Made by a program: the position numbers and the translations under genes. This document shows, one piece after another, positions 18,554 to 31,002 of a stretch of DNA of 64,000 nt (positions are counted from its first letter, which is position 1; each line of letters opens with the position of its first letter). Below the pieces are notes generated by a model that ran no database searches, was not told where the DNA came from, and saw only the letters and a list, made by a program, of their open reading frames with translations. The DNA is from Durusdinium trenchii (lineage: Eukaryota > Sar > Dinophyceae > Suessiales > Symbiodiniaceae): NCBI GenBank assembly GCA_963970005.1, contig CAXAMN010023361.1, positions 1,894,986 through 1,958,985 on the forward strand, written 5' to 3'.

Positions 18554-19959
18554 CTGGGAGCTGCCTCAAAAGATGGGTCCAGGAAAAACACGGGTTGTTG
18601 TTTAAACAACAACGACCTTTTACATCCTTTTGCATCCTTTTACCACGTGTCTTTATACTTTATATGGAGTCCTCCAATTTAAAGATAAGAGCTTGATGTT
18701 ATTCTTAGCAACTGGATGTTTTTTGGAGGAGCTACGTCCACCCACGTCCCGTCGCTCAACAAGAAGTCATACGGATACGCCCTTTTTTCGCGCCCAGAGG
18801 TTGGAGTGCTGGCAGGATGAGAAAACCTCATCCAAGTATATGTTTGACAGGATTCACAGTGGACCAAGCTGGCCAGAAGTGCTCAGATGTGAAGATCCGC
18901 GCCGTGCATCATGGCATTTTCCTTTTTGTACTGACGTGCCTTTCTGTTCCACCGAGACGGGTGGGCTCAAGAGTCCAAGACCCCGCGCGCTGTGGTGCTT
19001 GTTTTCTCGAACCACCCTTCGTTTTCTCTTCTTGTCGGTCGAGGACTTCGTTTGTTTCGACGACATACTGTATCAGACTGTATCAGATTTTTAGCCATCC
19101 AGAAGATCCAGAAACCGGTGCGCTGGATTTCGGGTTCGGTGGCAAAGCACCCAAAAGCGCTCAACATGAGCCGAGTCAATGGTTCCCACTGGGCGTGACT
19201 CGGCGGGCCAATTGTCTGGCAGTCCACCGCCAGACCTCCAAGTTCGAATTTTTGCTTACGATGGTATACGGTATACTGGATTCTGGAGAAGCCAAACGGG
19301 GCCCACCCAAAAGACATCAAACAACTTTTATATTTGGTTCCCTGTACGTGTTCTCCCCTCGCCCGGTGCACGTGGAAAAACAGGTGTTTTCATTGTCAGG
19401 CCCCGGAGAACGATGGCAGCAGACCCTGTGTGGAGGTGCGGCGGCGTTTGTGGAGGTTTTCCATGGGTGGATGCTGACATAGAGGGGGAGCTAACTGTGA
19501 TGCCTTTGATGACGATGCGGGGTGCTCGTTGGTGGGTGGGAGCGGTGCCGATTGAACAAGCTTCGTTGCGCTGGAATTTGGTGCTCTTCGGAAGAAGCGC
19601 CGTAGCGGCGTCTGCATAGGTCAGATATAGCATACCCAAAGCAGTTTCACTGCTGCAAACGGTCCAGTGCCTCTGCTGCATCCAACACATTGCTGTAGTC
19701 TTGTAGACTCTACAAAAAGCAAACGGCAGCAGCCAGTGCCTTGCTGAGATCTGAAAGTTCAGCCTATGGACACGCTTCGAGGTCAAATGAACCAAATTTC
19801 ACTGTCAGACTGTGCACCACTGCATGCAATGGGTTTATCAATCCCAAAATCATACACTATAATGGGTCCTTATGTGAGTTCGGATATACCAGCGTTCGAA
19901 AAAGGTCTCTGACAAACGACACTTTGTCCATTGACAACAAAGATCCGAGGTTGTTTTAG
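18554..19959. other. No gene recognised
   Basis: Several overlapping open frames of 130-220 codons occur on both strands but none has a recognisable motif, and they mutually shadow one another. I see no repeat or RNA gene that I can support. Confidence 0.35.
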
Positions 19960-20127
19960 TTTCAACTGCTGCAGCTGTCGTCGCAGGCACCCGCGCAGCG
20001 GCCTGTGCATCACCTCCTTCCCGTGGCTCAGGGGCGCTTAGCAGGGCGCTGGCGCTATGAGGATGACGGGGATGAGGACTTCGTGGTGGAAATTCAACAG
20101 GTTCCTTGCCGCCGAAGGGACTGCTAA
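19960..20127 (+). CDS. Exon-like fragment, unidentified
   Basis: This frame follows a TAG at 19957 and ends with TAA at 20125-20127. It is GC-rich and encodes GRWRYEDDGDEDFVVEIQQV near its end. Acceptor-like cag sites at 19974 and 19986 could begin the exon. No family is recognised. Confidence 0.3.
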   Translation, partial: FQLLQLSSQAPAQRPVHHLLPVAQGRLAGRWRYEDDGDEDFVVEIQQVPCRRRDC

Positions 20128-20334
20128 AACGATGGTCGGAAAAACGGGAAGACACTTGTGTACTGACCAGTGGAACTAGCACCCTTCACCATGTCCTGTG
20201 TTGAATGGGAGCGGACCCACCGCACCTATTTCACACATGTTTGTGTTTCTCTGGGTGTGACACAACTCACTCAACTCCAGTTGTGCCTTTGATCCAACCT
20301 TCGTTGTCACCGTTGTTCCCACAGACACCGAAAC

Positions 20335-20496
20335 ATGCCTGGATTCCAGGCCGAAGGCGGAGACGGGGCAGCCTATGTGGTGCGCTTCCTTTTCGAGGGC
20401 CAGGCCACCAACGCTGAGTGCTGCTGCACGGTGTCTTCCGGCACGTCCGTGAGGATTGAGGACGCACCGTGGGAGGGTCTGTGGAAAAGAGGGTAA
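20335..20496 (+). CDS. Short GC-rich ORF or terminal exon, unidentified
   Basis: A 53-codon frame from ATG at 20335 to TAA at 20494 encodes a balanced peptide (GDGAAYVVRFLFEGQATNAE, then a Cys triplet). It is preceded by an acceptor-like cgttgttcccacag ending at 20323. Codon composition is GC3-rich, as in dinoflagellate exons. It lies 200 bp downstream of another exon-like frame on the same strand and may belong to the same gene. No family assigned. Confidence 0.33.
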   Translation: MPGFQAEGGDGAAYVVRFLFEGQATNAECCCTVSSGTSVRIEDAPWEGLWKRG

Positions 20497-23400
20497 AGGG
20501 GAAGATGATGGATGCTTGAGAGAATATGTAGGGATATGTAGGTTGTGTCCCATTGCCAGTAGCAGTCGGTCAAACAATGATATCACCATTTTTGAGGAAG
20601 GCCTGCAACCTAATAATAGTAGTAATAATAATCATCATTTGGTAATGGGATATACGGTGATATGACATACCCAAGGAAGATGCGCTCTCCTTTGGACGGC
20701 TCACCCAGAACAGAGATTCAGAAAAGAACGTGAAGAATGGAGAAGAATTGGAAGAAAGAATCCAGCTGGACCTTGTCAAATGGACGAGGGACAGAGGAAT
20801 GACACTTGTGCAACCAAGTTAATCAGTTTCTGGGGGGCTTGGGTACTCCAGGTTGTGAGAGGCCTGGCGCCAACCAAACGAATGTAACTGGCCAACAGAA
20901 ATATATATATATTTATATTTATACATATACATATTATATACTTCGATAGATGTTTATTTTGACTTAAATAAGCCCAGGTAAAGTCCATGTTTTAATATTT
21001 CTTGCGTATCCGTTGAAGAGACAAACCCTTGTCACCCTTGTCTTTTCGGCTGCGGATATGAGCCCATGTTCCACCACGGTAAATGACAAAGCTTGGCCCG
21101 GAGCCCTGGATCGGAAAGCTCGGCTTTGATGGGGACACGCCCCTGTGACAATCAGTTTTCTTAATAAGTATTTATATAGTGCTAAGTGCCAATAGTCATC
21201 CAACATTGGCTGCGAGAGCCGCAAAGATAGGTTTTGATTGGCTTTGTGAGGTGAAGTGCGTGACATGCTACACAGAGACACTGTCATTTGAAGAAAGCGC
21301 GTCGTCGTTCGAAGCTCTGTGGGCTCGACTGACATCCTTGCGAGAAAGGGATTGCGCCTGACCTTTGCCGTGGCCGGCGTATGCAACGAGCCGATGGGCT
21401 TCGTTTACAGCCCTGAAAGTGCCATTGCTGCCCACGAAGTGAAGAATTCGCCAGTTGGCACTTCTGAGGAATATATTTGTTTATCATTAGAGATTTGAGG
21501 CGAGAGATATCCAGCCAGGTTGCCTCGCAACTTCCCCTAGCATGACTACGACATGCTCTTGGTTTACTGGAATGTGTTCCATGTGTTTGAGATACAATTC
21601 TGTGGCGGAAGGCTTTGGACCCGACATTCCTGCTTCAAACACGGCTGCTCAGTGAGAACCCAGGCGCAAAGCATGCAAAACCTCGAAAGGGGTCGCTGCA
21701 CCCTTCCTCATTGCCAACGAGCAATGTGGCCGTTGCTGGGAGCACGCGGCCCACTTATGGTTTGCTTTCGCAGGCAATGTCGGCAACACTGACTTGAAAA
21801 TTTGACTTTGGTAGAATGGAGGCGGCTGTAGCCAATTGAAAGACTTGTAGAACCAGCAAAGACACCCACATGGACAGTGGAGTCGGCTGATTGGAAACAT
21901 CCCAGTTGAATTCAAATTTCCATTTGAGGGACAATGTGCAGTCCAACCTCGAGAAGCAGCTAAGCGTCAGCTCTGTGTGTTGGCCGTCAGTGTCTCTGCC
22001 CTCAGGGACAGAGGCATCGATCCGTTCCATCGTCGTGCAGGCTGACGCGGACTTAGACAGGGATACCTCTTTCGCATACCCATGCTAGCGCTACAGATCA
22101 CAAATTAAACCATTAGAGTTGGTTCAGGGGCACCACCACTTTTTCATGTCCAATGCAAGTGGTTCTCATTCTGCAAAATGAATGCGCAGCTCAACAGAAC
22201 ATTCGCAAAGGACCAGAACTTCGAACGATCCTTTCCTAATCCCTCATGGCAAGTACGTTGTGGGCAGCTAAGACAGAATGACTTGAAAGGAAGGCAGTAA
22301 CTAAGGGCTTGAAGTGGACATTTCCAAGTTTCCTTTTGCTTTCACTCATCATCGGCCGGTTGCCCTTGGCTATCGTGAGTGCTCTGCCAGGGTTACCGCA
22401 TAGATCATCGTGGCGGCCAGCCTGTCGGCGATTGGATGCTGGCAGCCTTCGCAGCGCATGATGATCCCCGAATTAGCACCCAATTCGAGTTGCTCATCGT
22501 TGTTTACTTTGGGCGCGTTTACGTGTATAAAGTCGCTCGACTTCAAGCGCCTAATAGATCGATATAAGTCGCCTTCAGTCATTTTCTCACAGACGGTTTC
22601 ATTCAACATCACTCTCTTCTCAACTTCTCGACGATAGAAGGTGAGGCTGGGCTTCACTGTCTCAGACAGATTGCCGACGCCCCGCACGCAGCTTCGCTGA
22701 CTTGCAGCGAGTGGCCGTTGGGTAGACAAACAGGGGAGCGGTGCTGTGCACTTTGATCTAGTGGGTTGCGCACAACTTGCAGTGCTCCCAGTTTTCCTAG
22801 CGGTGTAGCCCCCGTACTTTTTGAGCCCCTCGAATAGCCATGTTTTTCCCACAAGATCGCCATATCTGAATATCTGAACACTAATTTTCCAGAAAGAGCC
22901 ACCATCATCTATGGGTAGGGCTCAAGATTCCGAGTTGTCGTGGATGGCTTTATCGACTTGCAAGGTAGGTCTTTGATGGCCTTTTTTTGCGATTCCGCAG
23001 TTTCACATCGTAGTTGTCTTGAATTTTCCCTGATCGGATTCCCAAAAACTTGGCAATTCTCAGGGTGCAAAAACACGTCCAACCAGTTCGGGAGTTTCGT
23101 TTTAGAGCCTTCAAGCACCCCTTTTTGATTGAGAGGTCAAAGCTTTTCGGCTTCTCAGAGCGCCGGGGGCGACCGAAACGGACAATCTGGCACCCCTGCC
23201 TGGTGCTCAACGACCGAAACGGACGCGCCAGGAGCGGGAGGGCGAGACGTTGAACATCTACGAGGGCTCCATGATCAGCGAGGAGGGCAGACTGAGACAC
23301 AGATCGACAAAGACAGTCTTTTGATGTGGCACCGCAATCTAGAATTCTGGGCTCTTGATGAACACAGATGCATTGAAGACTTTTTTCATTATTTTGATGG

Positions 23401-26400
23401 TGTCTCAGGTGATTAGCTGTCGGTTTCCTTTTAATTTTCCAAGTAGGAACCCACCCGCGAAGGAGCAGATCGCGGGGCAGTTCTGGTGCGAAAGCTCCGG
23501 AGAAGGGAATAGTTTCCAATCAGGCAGGACAGGAACGGCATGGAAGACTGGCCGAAGTTGAGACCGAACGTATCTCATTCTCCGTGTATCTCAGCGTCTC
23601 GCGTCTCGCGCATCTGGCCGCACATCCATAGACTGGAGAGCAACAAAGGACGGGATATCCGTGGATGGGGCATCCATGGCGAGGGTAGGAGTTTCATGAT
23701 TGATCGGCTGAGGCTGCCCGGCCGGAAGGAAGGAAGAGGACGGGAGGAGGAGTAGCGGAACCAAACCAAAGGAGCTGACACTCCCGTGTAAGCATGATGA
23801 TTTCAGGAAGTATCAGCTGCTTTGGTTCGGTTCCGGTCTATTCTGTTCCGGTCACTCCTTCCGTCCTTTTACTGTCCATTTCCATGCGGTTACGTAGATG
23901 TCATGGCAACGCATGGCCTCAGGAAGACAATTCTATACCATGAAATCCTCTACAAACTGGCGCTGTTCGATGAATCTAGGGTGTTTGCGCGGCTGAACAA
24001 CTCCAATAAAATCACGCGAACGGTCACCGCGCGCGCAGGTGCCAAAGGGCCATTCCGACTCGTAAAGGAGCCGCAGGAGCAGCGGACCGAGCGCAGCGGA
24101 GCGTAGGTGCCAAAGGGTCGGTGGAGATGGACGCACGAGGGTCGGGCAGCTGAAAGGGGGGTGAAAGTACAACTGGGGGTGAGGGTCCAACCCGAAATTG
24201 GGCTGCTCACTTAGGGAGATGTGGGGAGGGGGGATCTCAATGGAGAGGATTCTGATTTTCGGAATCTCGCTCCAAACAAGCCGGGAGAGCTACCCTGCGG
24301 TCCATCGAATTCGTGCACTCTCCAACTGAGGATTTTCAGATGTGTGTAGATGTGTATAGAATTACACGGAATTTATAGGTGCATGATTTTGCACGATCCC
24401 AAACTACTGGGCTCCTGGTTCAGGTGGGACCTCCATCAGTTTCTTCACCTGAAGAGTCCGGGTGAGACACTTCTCATCACTTCTCACTTCTCACTCGTCC
24501 AGGAGACGCGGATCCGAGATGCGGAGACTCGCGGAGAGCACCAAAAGTGGGAGACTCGCGGATCGTTGATTTTCTGATTTACATAAGGGTTGTTGATTTT
24601 GGGGTCGCCCCAGAGGAGGTAGTACCATGGGGTGTCCGCTAAGGTCCCCCATTATGTATAGCTTGTTTCTCAACGGCCAGTTTCTGGACCTGTTTGCCAT
24701 TCAAAAAGAATAACAACAAGAGAGAGGAAGTCATACACCCAGAAAGCAAAGTTGGAACGCGCCACTCAAGTTTATACCTATACTATTATATAACAGTATT
24801 AACATAAACATATAAACCGTCTAAACAAGTGATCTTTAAAAGAAAACTCGACTCCGAACCATCCCTGATTGCCGTTTCACTTAGAATTCTCGATTAGTGG
24901 AATTGGTTTTCCCATATATTCTCTATCACATCTCAGTTTCGTTTTGAAGCCTTTGGCACGGGACATCACAGTGGACCGGAAAATCCTTGGATTTCAAATA
25001 TGTTTTGTTGGCGGGCATTATCAGGACTCATCTGGGCCATTTTTGGGAATCCTGCCCTGCCTCGCTCCTAACCTCTCACTCCTAACCCTAGGCCCTAGCG
25101 GCCCTCTATAAAAATGACAGATAAACAACCCAATTGTTTCCCTTTTTTGGTCGGGGGTTGTGGGGATAAGTTATTCCAAGACTTTGAGTGTACAAAGATC
25201 CAACCTTTTTCTGCTGTTGATTCACTATTTTGGTGAAGGATATCATACCAGGCTTCAACATGTAGATACAGCTCTGAAAACTTCTTCGGACAGCGGCCCC
25301 TCAGTCACAGGGAGGGATTGCTGATGAAGCCCGGCTTGGGACTGTTTTGCCAGGACGGAAAGCCTTTCCAGCTGCCATTTGGCTGCCGTCTTTCATCATG
25401 CGCGTGTCTCTCGATTCCGGAGGTGAGACATGAACCCTGAGACAGTGAGACATGGCCACTCCCGGCAGCAACCTGGCAAAGGTTTGGAAGGGGAGCAAGA
25501 TACGGAGGGGTTCTCTCGTAGCCTAACATGCTGGGAGAGTCACCAACTCTTTTTGTCCTTTGAACGTTGGTGGTGAATCCACAGGGTTGCTACATTTGTT
25601 TCAATTCTTAATATATACATACAGTATTTGTTTGTTTAGCCAATTGCACCAAGGAACCAACAAAGACCAAGGCACGTATATGTTCAATCAGCTTCTCTTC
25701 AAACAGTTTCTACCCTGTCTCATCTTCAGTCTACGGGAACACCTCGGCAAGGAGGCCTAGACATCTGCGTCTTCCGGACATCACGCAGCCATGGATGTCT
25801 TCGCGGAGCTTAGTGAAGGCGATCACCAGCGAAGGTGTGGTGGGCGGAGTGGTAGATGGGCGTGAGACGTGAGAAACTAGACCCCAAAACCACACCCATG
25901 AGGGTGATCGGGTAAGCTTGCAGATTGGACCACATTGCTGACCGCAAGAGAATGCCGAGTCGATGATGAGTAGGGCCTGGAGTTGGGTGTCATGACATTC
26001 AGATCATGCAGCAGGACTTGAGACTAAAAGTGGTTGAGAAAAGGGAACAAAGCTTCCCGCCTCTGGCACCTTTTGCTGTTTCATGGTGCAGAACCAAGGA
26101 TCACCTGATTGTTTTCGGGTGAGTGAAACAGTGTTGTGGATGAAGGCGATCAGCCTCCTGGCGAAGCCTCTTGACTGGTCGCAGGCAAAGCCTCCCGATG
26201 GCGAGAAGCCTTGGACCTTCTGCCGCGCGACGAGACCAGCGTGGACTTTTGGTCCTTCAGCGCAGCCATAGGCGGAACTCGCAGCCGCAGCGTTTGGGTG
26301 TGGCGAACGTGAACTCGTGTGGATCTTGAATCGGCGAAGAGACATGGCTTGCGGCTCAAAAAATAGGCATTTATTCAACCAGCCCCGGCAAGTTGAGAAA

Positions 26401-26855
26401 CATGGCACAACACCTGCTCATTTGTCCAGATTCAGTTCTGAGGATCTTCACGGACAATAATGTACAACATTTTGTGATCCACAGGTATTCACAGATTGTC
26501 GACTTGACCAGAATAGGAATACGGGACACCTGACGGAGATTGGCAGGGCTTCAATAGGTTAGTCAACAAAGCATACCAAACTACAGTATGGAGGATGACC
26601 ATACCTATCAAGGGTCCTAGTGCAATATGTATGTGGTTCTTATAGACTCGCGATGCCCTTTCTCTCATAGGGCTAGGGAAAAACACACACAATATACAAT
26701 ACAATATAATATATATATAGTATATATATATATAATATAATATACAATATAAATTTTGCACGCAACCTTTGGAACCTTTTAGAACCCTCCGCACGGTTCT
26801 GACTTGGCCATCAACAGTTTGGGACGGCCGAAGCCGCTGAGCTGTTCCGAGGCGC
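20497..26855. other. Gene-poor stretch
   Basis: Mostly AT-rich unique sequence with short TA repeats near 20900-20940. The minus-strand frame at 22370-22852 has a coding-like second half (KMTEGDLYRSIRRLKSSDF) but no recognised family. The motif gaaatcctctac at 23941 recurs at 32800 in a similar context, suggesting a dispersed repeat. A TA microsatellite lies at about 26697-26752. No RNA gene was supported. Confidence 0.35.
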
Positions 26856-26935
26856 CTGCAGTGGCGGCAGTGCCTGGCCTATCAGCCTAGCCTTGCTGAA
26901 GCGCGTCCAGCAAGAGGCGTGGCCCCACTAAACAT
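26856..26935 (+). CDS. Possible PPR exon (helix B)
   Basis: After ccgag, a frame reads RLQWRQCLAYQ and then GVAPLNIT, which resembles a PPR helix B followed by the loop into the next helix A. No partner exon could be joined in frame with confidence, so this is the weakest member of the series and may be chance. Confidence 0.25.
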
Positions 26936-26959
26936 CACCAAACACATCGATATAAACAA

Positions 26960-27060
26960 GAAGCTACTAGGAACAAGTGCATCGCTACTAGTAACAAGTG
27001 CCTTACTAGTAGTAACGAGGTTCGCTATTAGAAACAAGAAGCTCCCTCAGATGTTCCACT
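26960..27060 (+). repeat. TACTAGTA palindromic repeat cluster
   Basis: Contains several variants of ttactagtagtaac and ctactagtaacaag, a short palindromic family that also occurs at 27960-28070, 31310-31395, 29190-29270, 61376-61490 and 63184-63245. Confidence 0.75.
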
Positions 27061-27547
27061 AAACATCGATCGACCTCTCGATGTCCATCCTCGTTCCCTT
27101 TCCGCCGGTTTTCCGTTCGGCGCTCGATACGTGTGGCAGGTGCCTGCAGGTGAGTTGACTCCAGTCTATGGAGGCCGGAAAGGGGAGAGGAACTCGGTCA
27201 AAAAGGATCAAAAGTAGGGCGGAGATCTGATCAGATAGGCAACCCAAAAGTGTGAGGAGTTGACTCCAGCCCAAACCGATCTGCAGGGACGGAAGACATC
27301 AGCATCTCGCAATTCCTTGATCCGAAGGCTGAGAGGAGAGTCATTTCTCATCATTTCTCCCCTTAGGGGCCCTCAAAGATCTTCAAAGTTGCTGGAGTCC
27401 TGCAATGACTGAAATCTACTCCCCTGAAGATTAACATGGAACCCCAAAACCACTGGTTGGTGGAGGAAAAACTATCTTCCAGGGGACCATGGACTGAGGG
27501 TCCATGTTAATTTTCCATGGTACCTTGGTCGCCATGCAACCTCCGAG

Positions 27548-27640
27548 GCGCCGTGAGCAGCAGGGCCCCTTGGCATGTGGGCCTGGCGCTTCTAGCGCAG
27601 ATGGCTTCCTGGCGGAGACCGGGGGCGGGCCGAAGCCGAG
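27548..27640 (+). CDS. PPR exon (helix A end and helix B)
   Basis: Acceptor ctccgag is followed by a frame encoding AVSSRAPWHVGLALLAQM, a recognisable PPR helix pair core with the Trp and the ALLAQM signature. The 3' boundary is not resolved; the frame stays open to the TGA near 27671. GC content is clearly higher than in the flanks. Confidence 0.45.
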
Positions 27641-27866
27641 AGAAGCCAGACGACTTGGTTGGCCGAACATGATTTGCGGTGCGGAGATCGTTGCAGTATA
27701 GATTGGCAACAAGGTTGTTGGGTGAATATGTTGCACATGGTAGTTTGAGCATGTTTCAACTATATTGTCCAGAATGGCCACCTCAATTGAGATGGAGCAA
27801 GACTCAACCATGGATTTGGGGTGCTCCATCTATTTTCTGGTTCTTGATGGTCTTCATACTCTGCAG

Positions 27867-27942
27867 CTTGGGAACTTGTCAGCCACATGGTCGCTTTTGG
27901 CTGAGGAAACGGAGAGGGTGCCGGCGAACATCATCATCTACA
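27867..27942 (+). CDS. PPR exon (helix B to helix A start)
   Basis: Acceptor actctgcag; the frame encodes SLLAEETERVPANIIIY, the end of helix B and the pAN-I-Y entry to the next repeat. The donor is read as TACA|GC, phase 1. Joining to 28176 gives Y-S-A-L-M-S-A-C in frame, with the normal 14-residue spacing to the next Trp. Confidence 0.55.
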
Positions 27943-27957
27943 GCACTTTGGCAAGTG

Positions 27958-28070
27958 ACTACTAGTAGCAAGGCACCTTACTACTAGTAACAAGAAGCTA
28001 GTCGTAGCTCCCGGCATTGCTACTAGTGACAAGAAACTACTAACTAGTAACTAGTGACAAGATTGTTTTG
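27958..28070 (+). repeat. TACTAGTA palindromic repeat cluster
   Basis: Variants gactactagtagcaagg, ttactactagtaacaag and taactagtaactagtg. Located in the short intron 27943-28175 of the PPR gene and making up about half of it. Confidence 0.75.
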
Positions 28071-28175
28071 GATTCCCCGGATTCGTTGGCTGCCCGAACG
28101 ACCCAGGGGTGTTCGAGCGACCCCCTCACGTGGGGAAACCGCGCGGTGATGGGGTTCGCGGCGCGGCTCGTTCAG

Positions 28176-28237
28176 GTGCCTTGATGAGCGCTTGCAATCG
28201 AGCACAGCAGTGGCAAGTCTCGTTGCAACTCTTCCAG
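28176..28237 (+). CDS. PPR exon (helix A and B)
   Basis: Acceptor gctcgttcag; encodes ALMSACNRAQQWQVSLQLFQ, a near-textbook PPR core. The donor CAG|GTGCGA is a conventional GT. The preceding intron (27943-28175, 233 bp, GC-AG) contains TACTAGTA-type palindromic repeats; the following one (28238-30376) contains the 400-bp direct repeat pair. Confidence 0.65.
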
Positions 28238-28756
28238 GTGCGAAGTTGGAGTGAAAAGAACGGGTGACAACTGGTGGATGTAGCTGGTGGACATGTACAA
28301 GGTTGAAAGCTTGAATGTTGACAACAGTTATATAGACAACCGGAGAACTGAAGGAACACAGCACTAGGATTCACTACAGTAGGTGGTAGTGTGGACTTCT
28401 GAAAGTTTTGGGACTGGTACCTCACCGGCCACGTTACTTTATATCATCATAATGCCCAACATGTAGGATTTCCATGCCCAGGCAAGGTGAAGATGAACAG
28501 TCATACCAGATTTGGGTGGATTTGGAATGCAGCTCACTTTGTTCTCAGGTTTGTGATTCCACAGCCACAGCCTATGGGCCATTAGCATTCCGAACCAGCT
28601 ACTCGTAGCAAATCCCAACTTTGGATGTATCCGTACACACACGTTCACGGAAAAGTTCGTTGCACCACCCTTTGAGCGCGTTTGTTTGCTGATGGCTTCC
28701 CTGAGTGTTGTGGTATATTCTTTTGTTGCAGGGACTTAATAACAATGATAATGAAT

Positions 28757-29158
28757 CCAAACACACTTAGGATAGGGTGTACTGAACTGAAAGCGGTGCC
28801 ACACGCCGGCCTAGGGTTCCATTTCCTAAGGGTACACGTATAAACCACTGGATCCTGGAGGTCTTCAAGAGGAAGTATGGCCCAAAGGGAAAAAGACGAG
28901 CGACGAACCAACAAGATGACGTCGTGGCGTGCAAGTCTGCGGAGCTCACTAGCACTTTACAAAAGGAAGAAGGGTGGCCACCAGCTGCGTCTTATAATGC
29001 GCCCAGGTGCACCAAGCAGGTACGTTTTCACGACAGCTTGGATGGGTCTTCGTTGGCCCATGCCATCCAAGTGTCCATGGGCCCCCTGCTCTGACAAAAA
29101 GCCAACCGAACAAATCCAAAAGGATCCCTATGATTCCAAGGGTTACACACACACACAC
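28757..29158 (+). repeat. ~400-bp direct repeat, copy 1
   Basis: Starts ccaaacacacttagg and ends in a CA microsatellite. It is almost identical to 29917-30317 (offset 1,160 bp): I saw one substitution (28910/30070) and one C-run indel. It lies in the intron 28238-30376. Neither copy encodes a recognised protein. Confidence 0.95.
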
Positions 29159-29281
29159 ACCTCCCCCAGGAGAGGCATCTCTTGCGCCTAGTAGTAAGGC
29201 CAGGAACCCCTAGAAGCACCAAAGTAGCGTCCAAGTAGTAAGGCCAGGAGCCCCTAGTAGCAACCCACACTAAGGTCATGA

Positions 29282-29640
29282 CGGGAGGAAGGGGTAGGGA
29301 GAGAAGAGAGAAAGAAAGAGAAGAAAGGAAAGGGGAAGAAGGTGTTCCCAGCTACGACACACGCGTCCAGGGACACACCAAAGGAAGAGAGGAAAAGGGT
29401 TCCCAGCTATGACGAAAGCATCCAGGGACACCCAAGGAAGAGGGTAAAGAGAGGAAAGAGAGAAGGAAAGAAAGAGAGAGGGAGAGAGAGGGAGAGGAGA
29501 GAAAGGAAGGTGTTCCCAGCTACGAACAATCGTCCAGGGACACACCAAAGAAAGAGAGGGGAGATCCTGAGTATTCCATTCAGGAAAACCCCAGAAAGCA
29601 AAGAAAGAAAGGGGAAGGGAAGGGGGAGGAGGGGGACTAA
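29282..29640 (+). repeat. Purine-rich tract with three ~47-bp repeat units
   Basis: The + strand is mostly G/A. Three copies of a motif beginning ttcccagcta and containing ccagggacac lie at about 29344, 29400 and 29513, separated by GGAAA/GAGA runs. The tract lies between the two 400-bp direct repeats. Long minus-strand open frames here come from the low stop frequency of pyrimidine-rich sequence. Confidence 0.85.
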
Positions 29641-29916
29641 GCTCGCGACAGGTTCCAATGAACCTTGAACAGACGTCGGTCGCTGCGACCACGTACGGCT
29701 TGCCCAAGGGCTGCCACCTCTGACCGCTGCGGTCACGTAAAGGCATGAGCCAGCTTGGAATTCCAAAGATGAGACAAAAATCATCGTACGTACGGCCTAG
29801 GCCACCTACGCTCGCTGCGAGCTGCTCTGTATCCGGGCAATGGATACGTTCGACGTACACCCGTTCGACGGGTCCACGGGAGGCACTCTGCGGGCTCATC
29901 CCGGGTTGGCACGAGG

Positions 29917-30317
29917 CCAAACACACTTAGGATAGGGTGTACTGAACTGAAAGCGGTGCCACACGCCGGCCTAGGGTTCCATTTCCTAAGGGTACACGTA
30001 TAAACCACTGGATCCTGGAGGTCTTCAAGAGGAAGTATGGCCCAAAGGGAAAAAGACGAGCGACGAACCGACAAGATGACGTCGTGGCGTGCAAGTCTGC
30101 GGAGCTCACTAGCACTTTACAAAAGGAAGAAGGGTGGCCACCAGCTGCGTCTTATAATGCGCCCAGGTGCACCAAGCAGGTACGTTTTCACGACAGCTTG
30201 GATGGGTCTTCGTTGGCCCATGCCATCCAAGTGTCCATGGGCCCCCCTGCTCTGACAAAAAGCCAACCGAACAAATCCAAAAGGATCCCTATGATTCCAA
30301 GGGTTACACACACACAC
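29917..30317 (+). repeat. ~400-bp direct repeat, copy 2
   Basis: Partner of 28757-29158. Its 3' end also falls in a CA run, about 60 bp before the acceptor of a PPR exon. The pair with 760 bp between could be a small terminal-repeat element or a local duplication. Confidence 0.95.
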
Positions 30318-30376
30318 AACCCAGACCGGTTGGCTGCCGAGACAACCGCGATTTCCTTCCTGTTCTGCAGCGACAG

Positions 30377-30445
30377 GCCGCCGAGCGTCACCACTTCTCG
30401 CTGGATGTGATGGCCTTCGGTGCTGGCATCACTGCTGCTGAGAAG
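30377..30445 (+). CDS. PPR exon (loop and helix A)
   Basis: Acceptor gcagcgacag (an earlier cag at 30370 is also possible); encodes AAERHHFSLDVMAFGAGITA. With this start the distance from the previous Trp to the Phe in the helix A aromatic position is the regular 23 residues. The donor is GAGAAG|GC, so the intron 30446-31002 is GC-AG. Confidence 0.65.
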
Positions 30446-31002
30446 GCATTGTCGGTGAAAAAGAGACCTTTGAATGCTTCGGTTCTTAGCAAGTGGCAGG
30501 TTGTCCAGGCGGGAATAGGTCCAGCTCACGGTAAGTGACAGAATCCACCGGGCATCGGGACCGGACGCAGCGGGACCGGACCTGGCCCTTGAAACGACGG
30601 TGTGCTTTCTTTTTTTGGTCTTTACTGCTTTAAGGGCTCATTTGCGACAATTTGCGACGCATTCAGCAAAAACGTGTTCTTGCTAAGGCTTGCTGAGGGC
30701 CCTGACAAAAATCATCAACCACTTTTCGTGTGAAGCTGAACACTGAAAAAGGGGCTCGGAGGTAGGGTCTTACTTGCTTCTCCTTTCATGAGGAAATCAA
30801 GTCTGTGACTGGTTGGTGGCTTCAAGTCAAGAATTCTCATGGGTTTCTCTATGTCTATGTTCAAACTTTACAGATGGTTAACAGTTTCGCGTTGAGGTTG
30901 ATGGAATAATACAGATGGTTCATATAGACTTTACAGATGGTTCATATATAGTTCACCACCAACCAGTTGAGTTTTTTCTGCTCTTTCGCCTTGGTCGGCC
31001 AG

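Noticed and set aside
28439..28740. Minus-strand coding-like peptide (EYTTTLREAISKQTRS) near 28690
   Set aside because: It reads well over about 35 residues, but no family, splice site or start supports it, and it lies in an inferred PPR intron on the other strand.
29276..29926. 216-codon minus-strand frame
   Set aside because: It lies over a purine-rich repeat tract whose complement lacks stops; the peptide is Ser/Leu/Pro-rich and repetitive.
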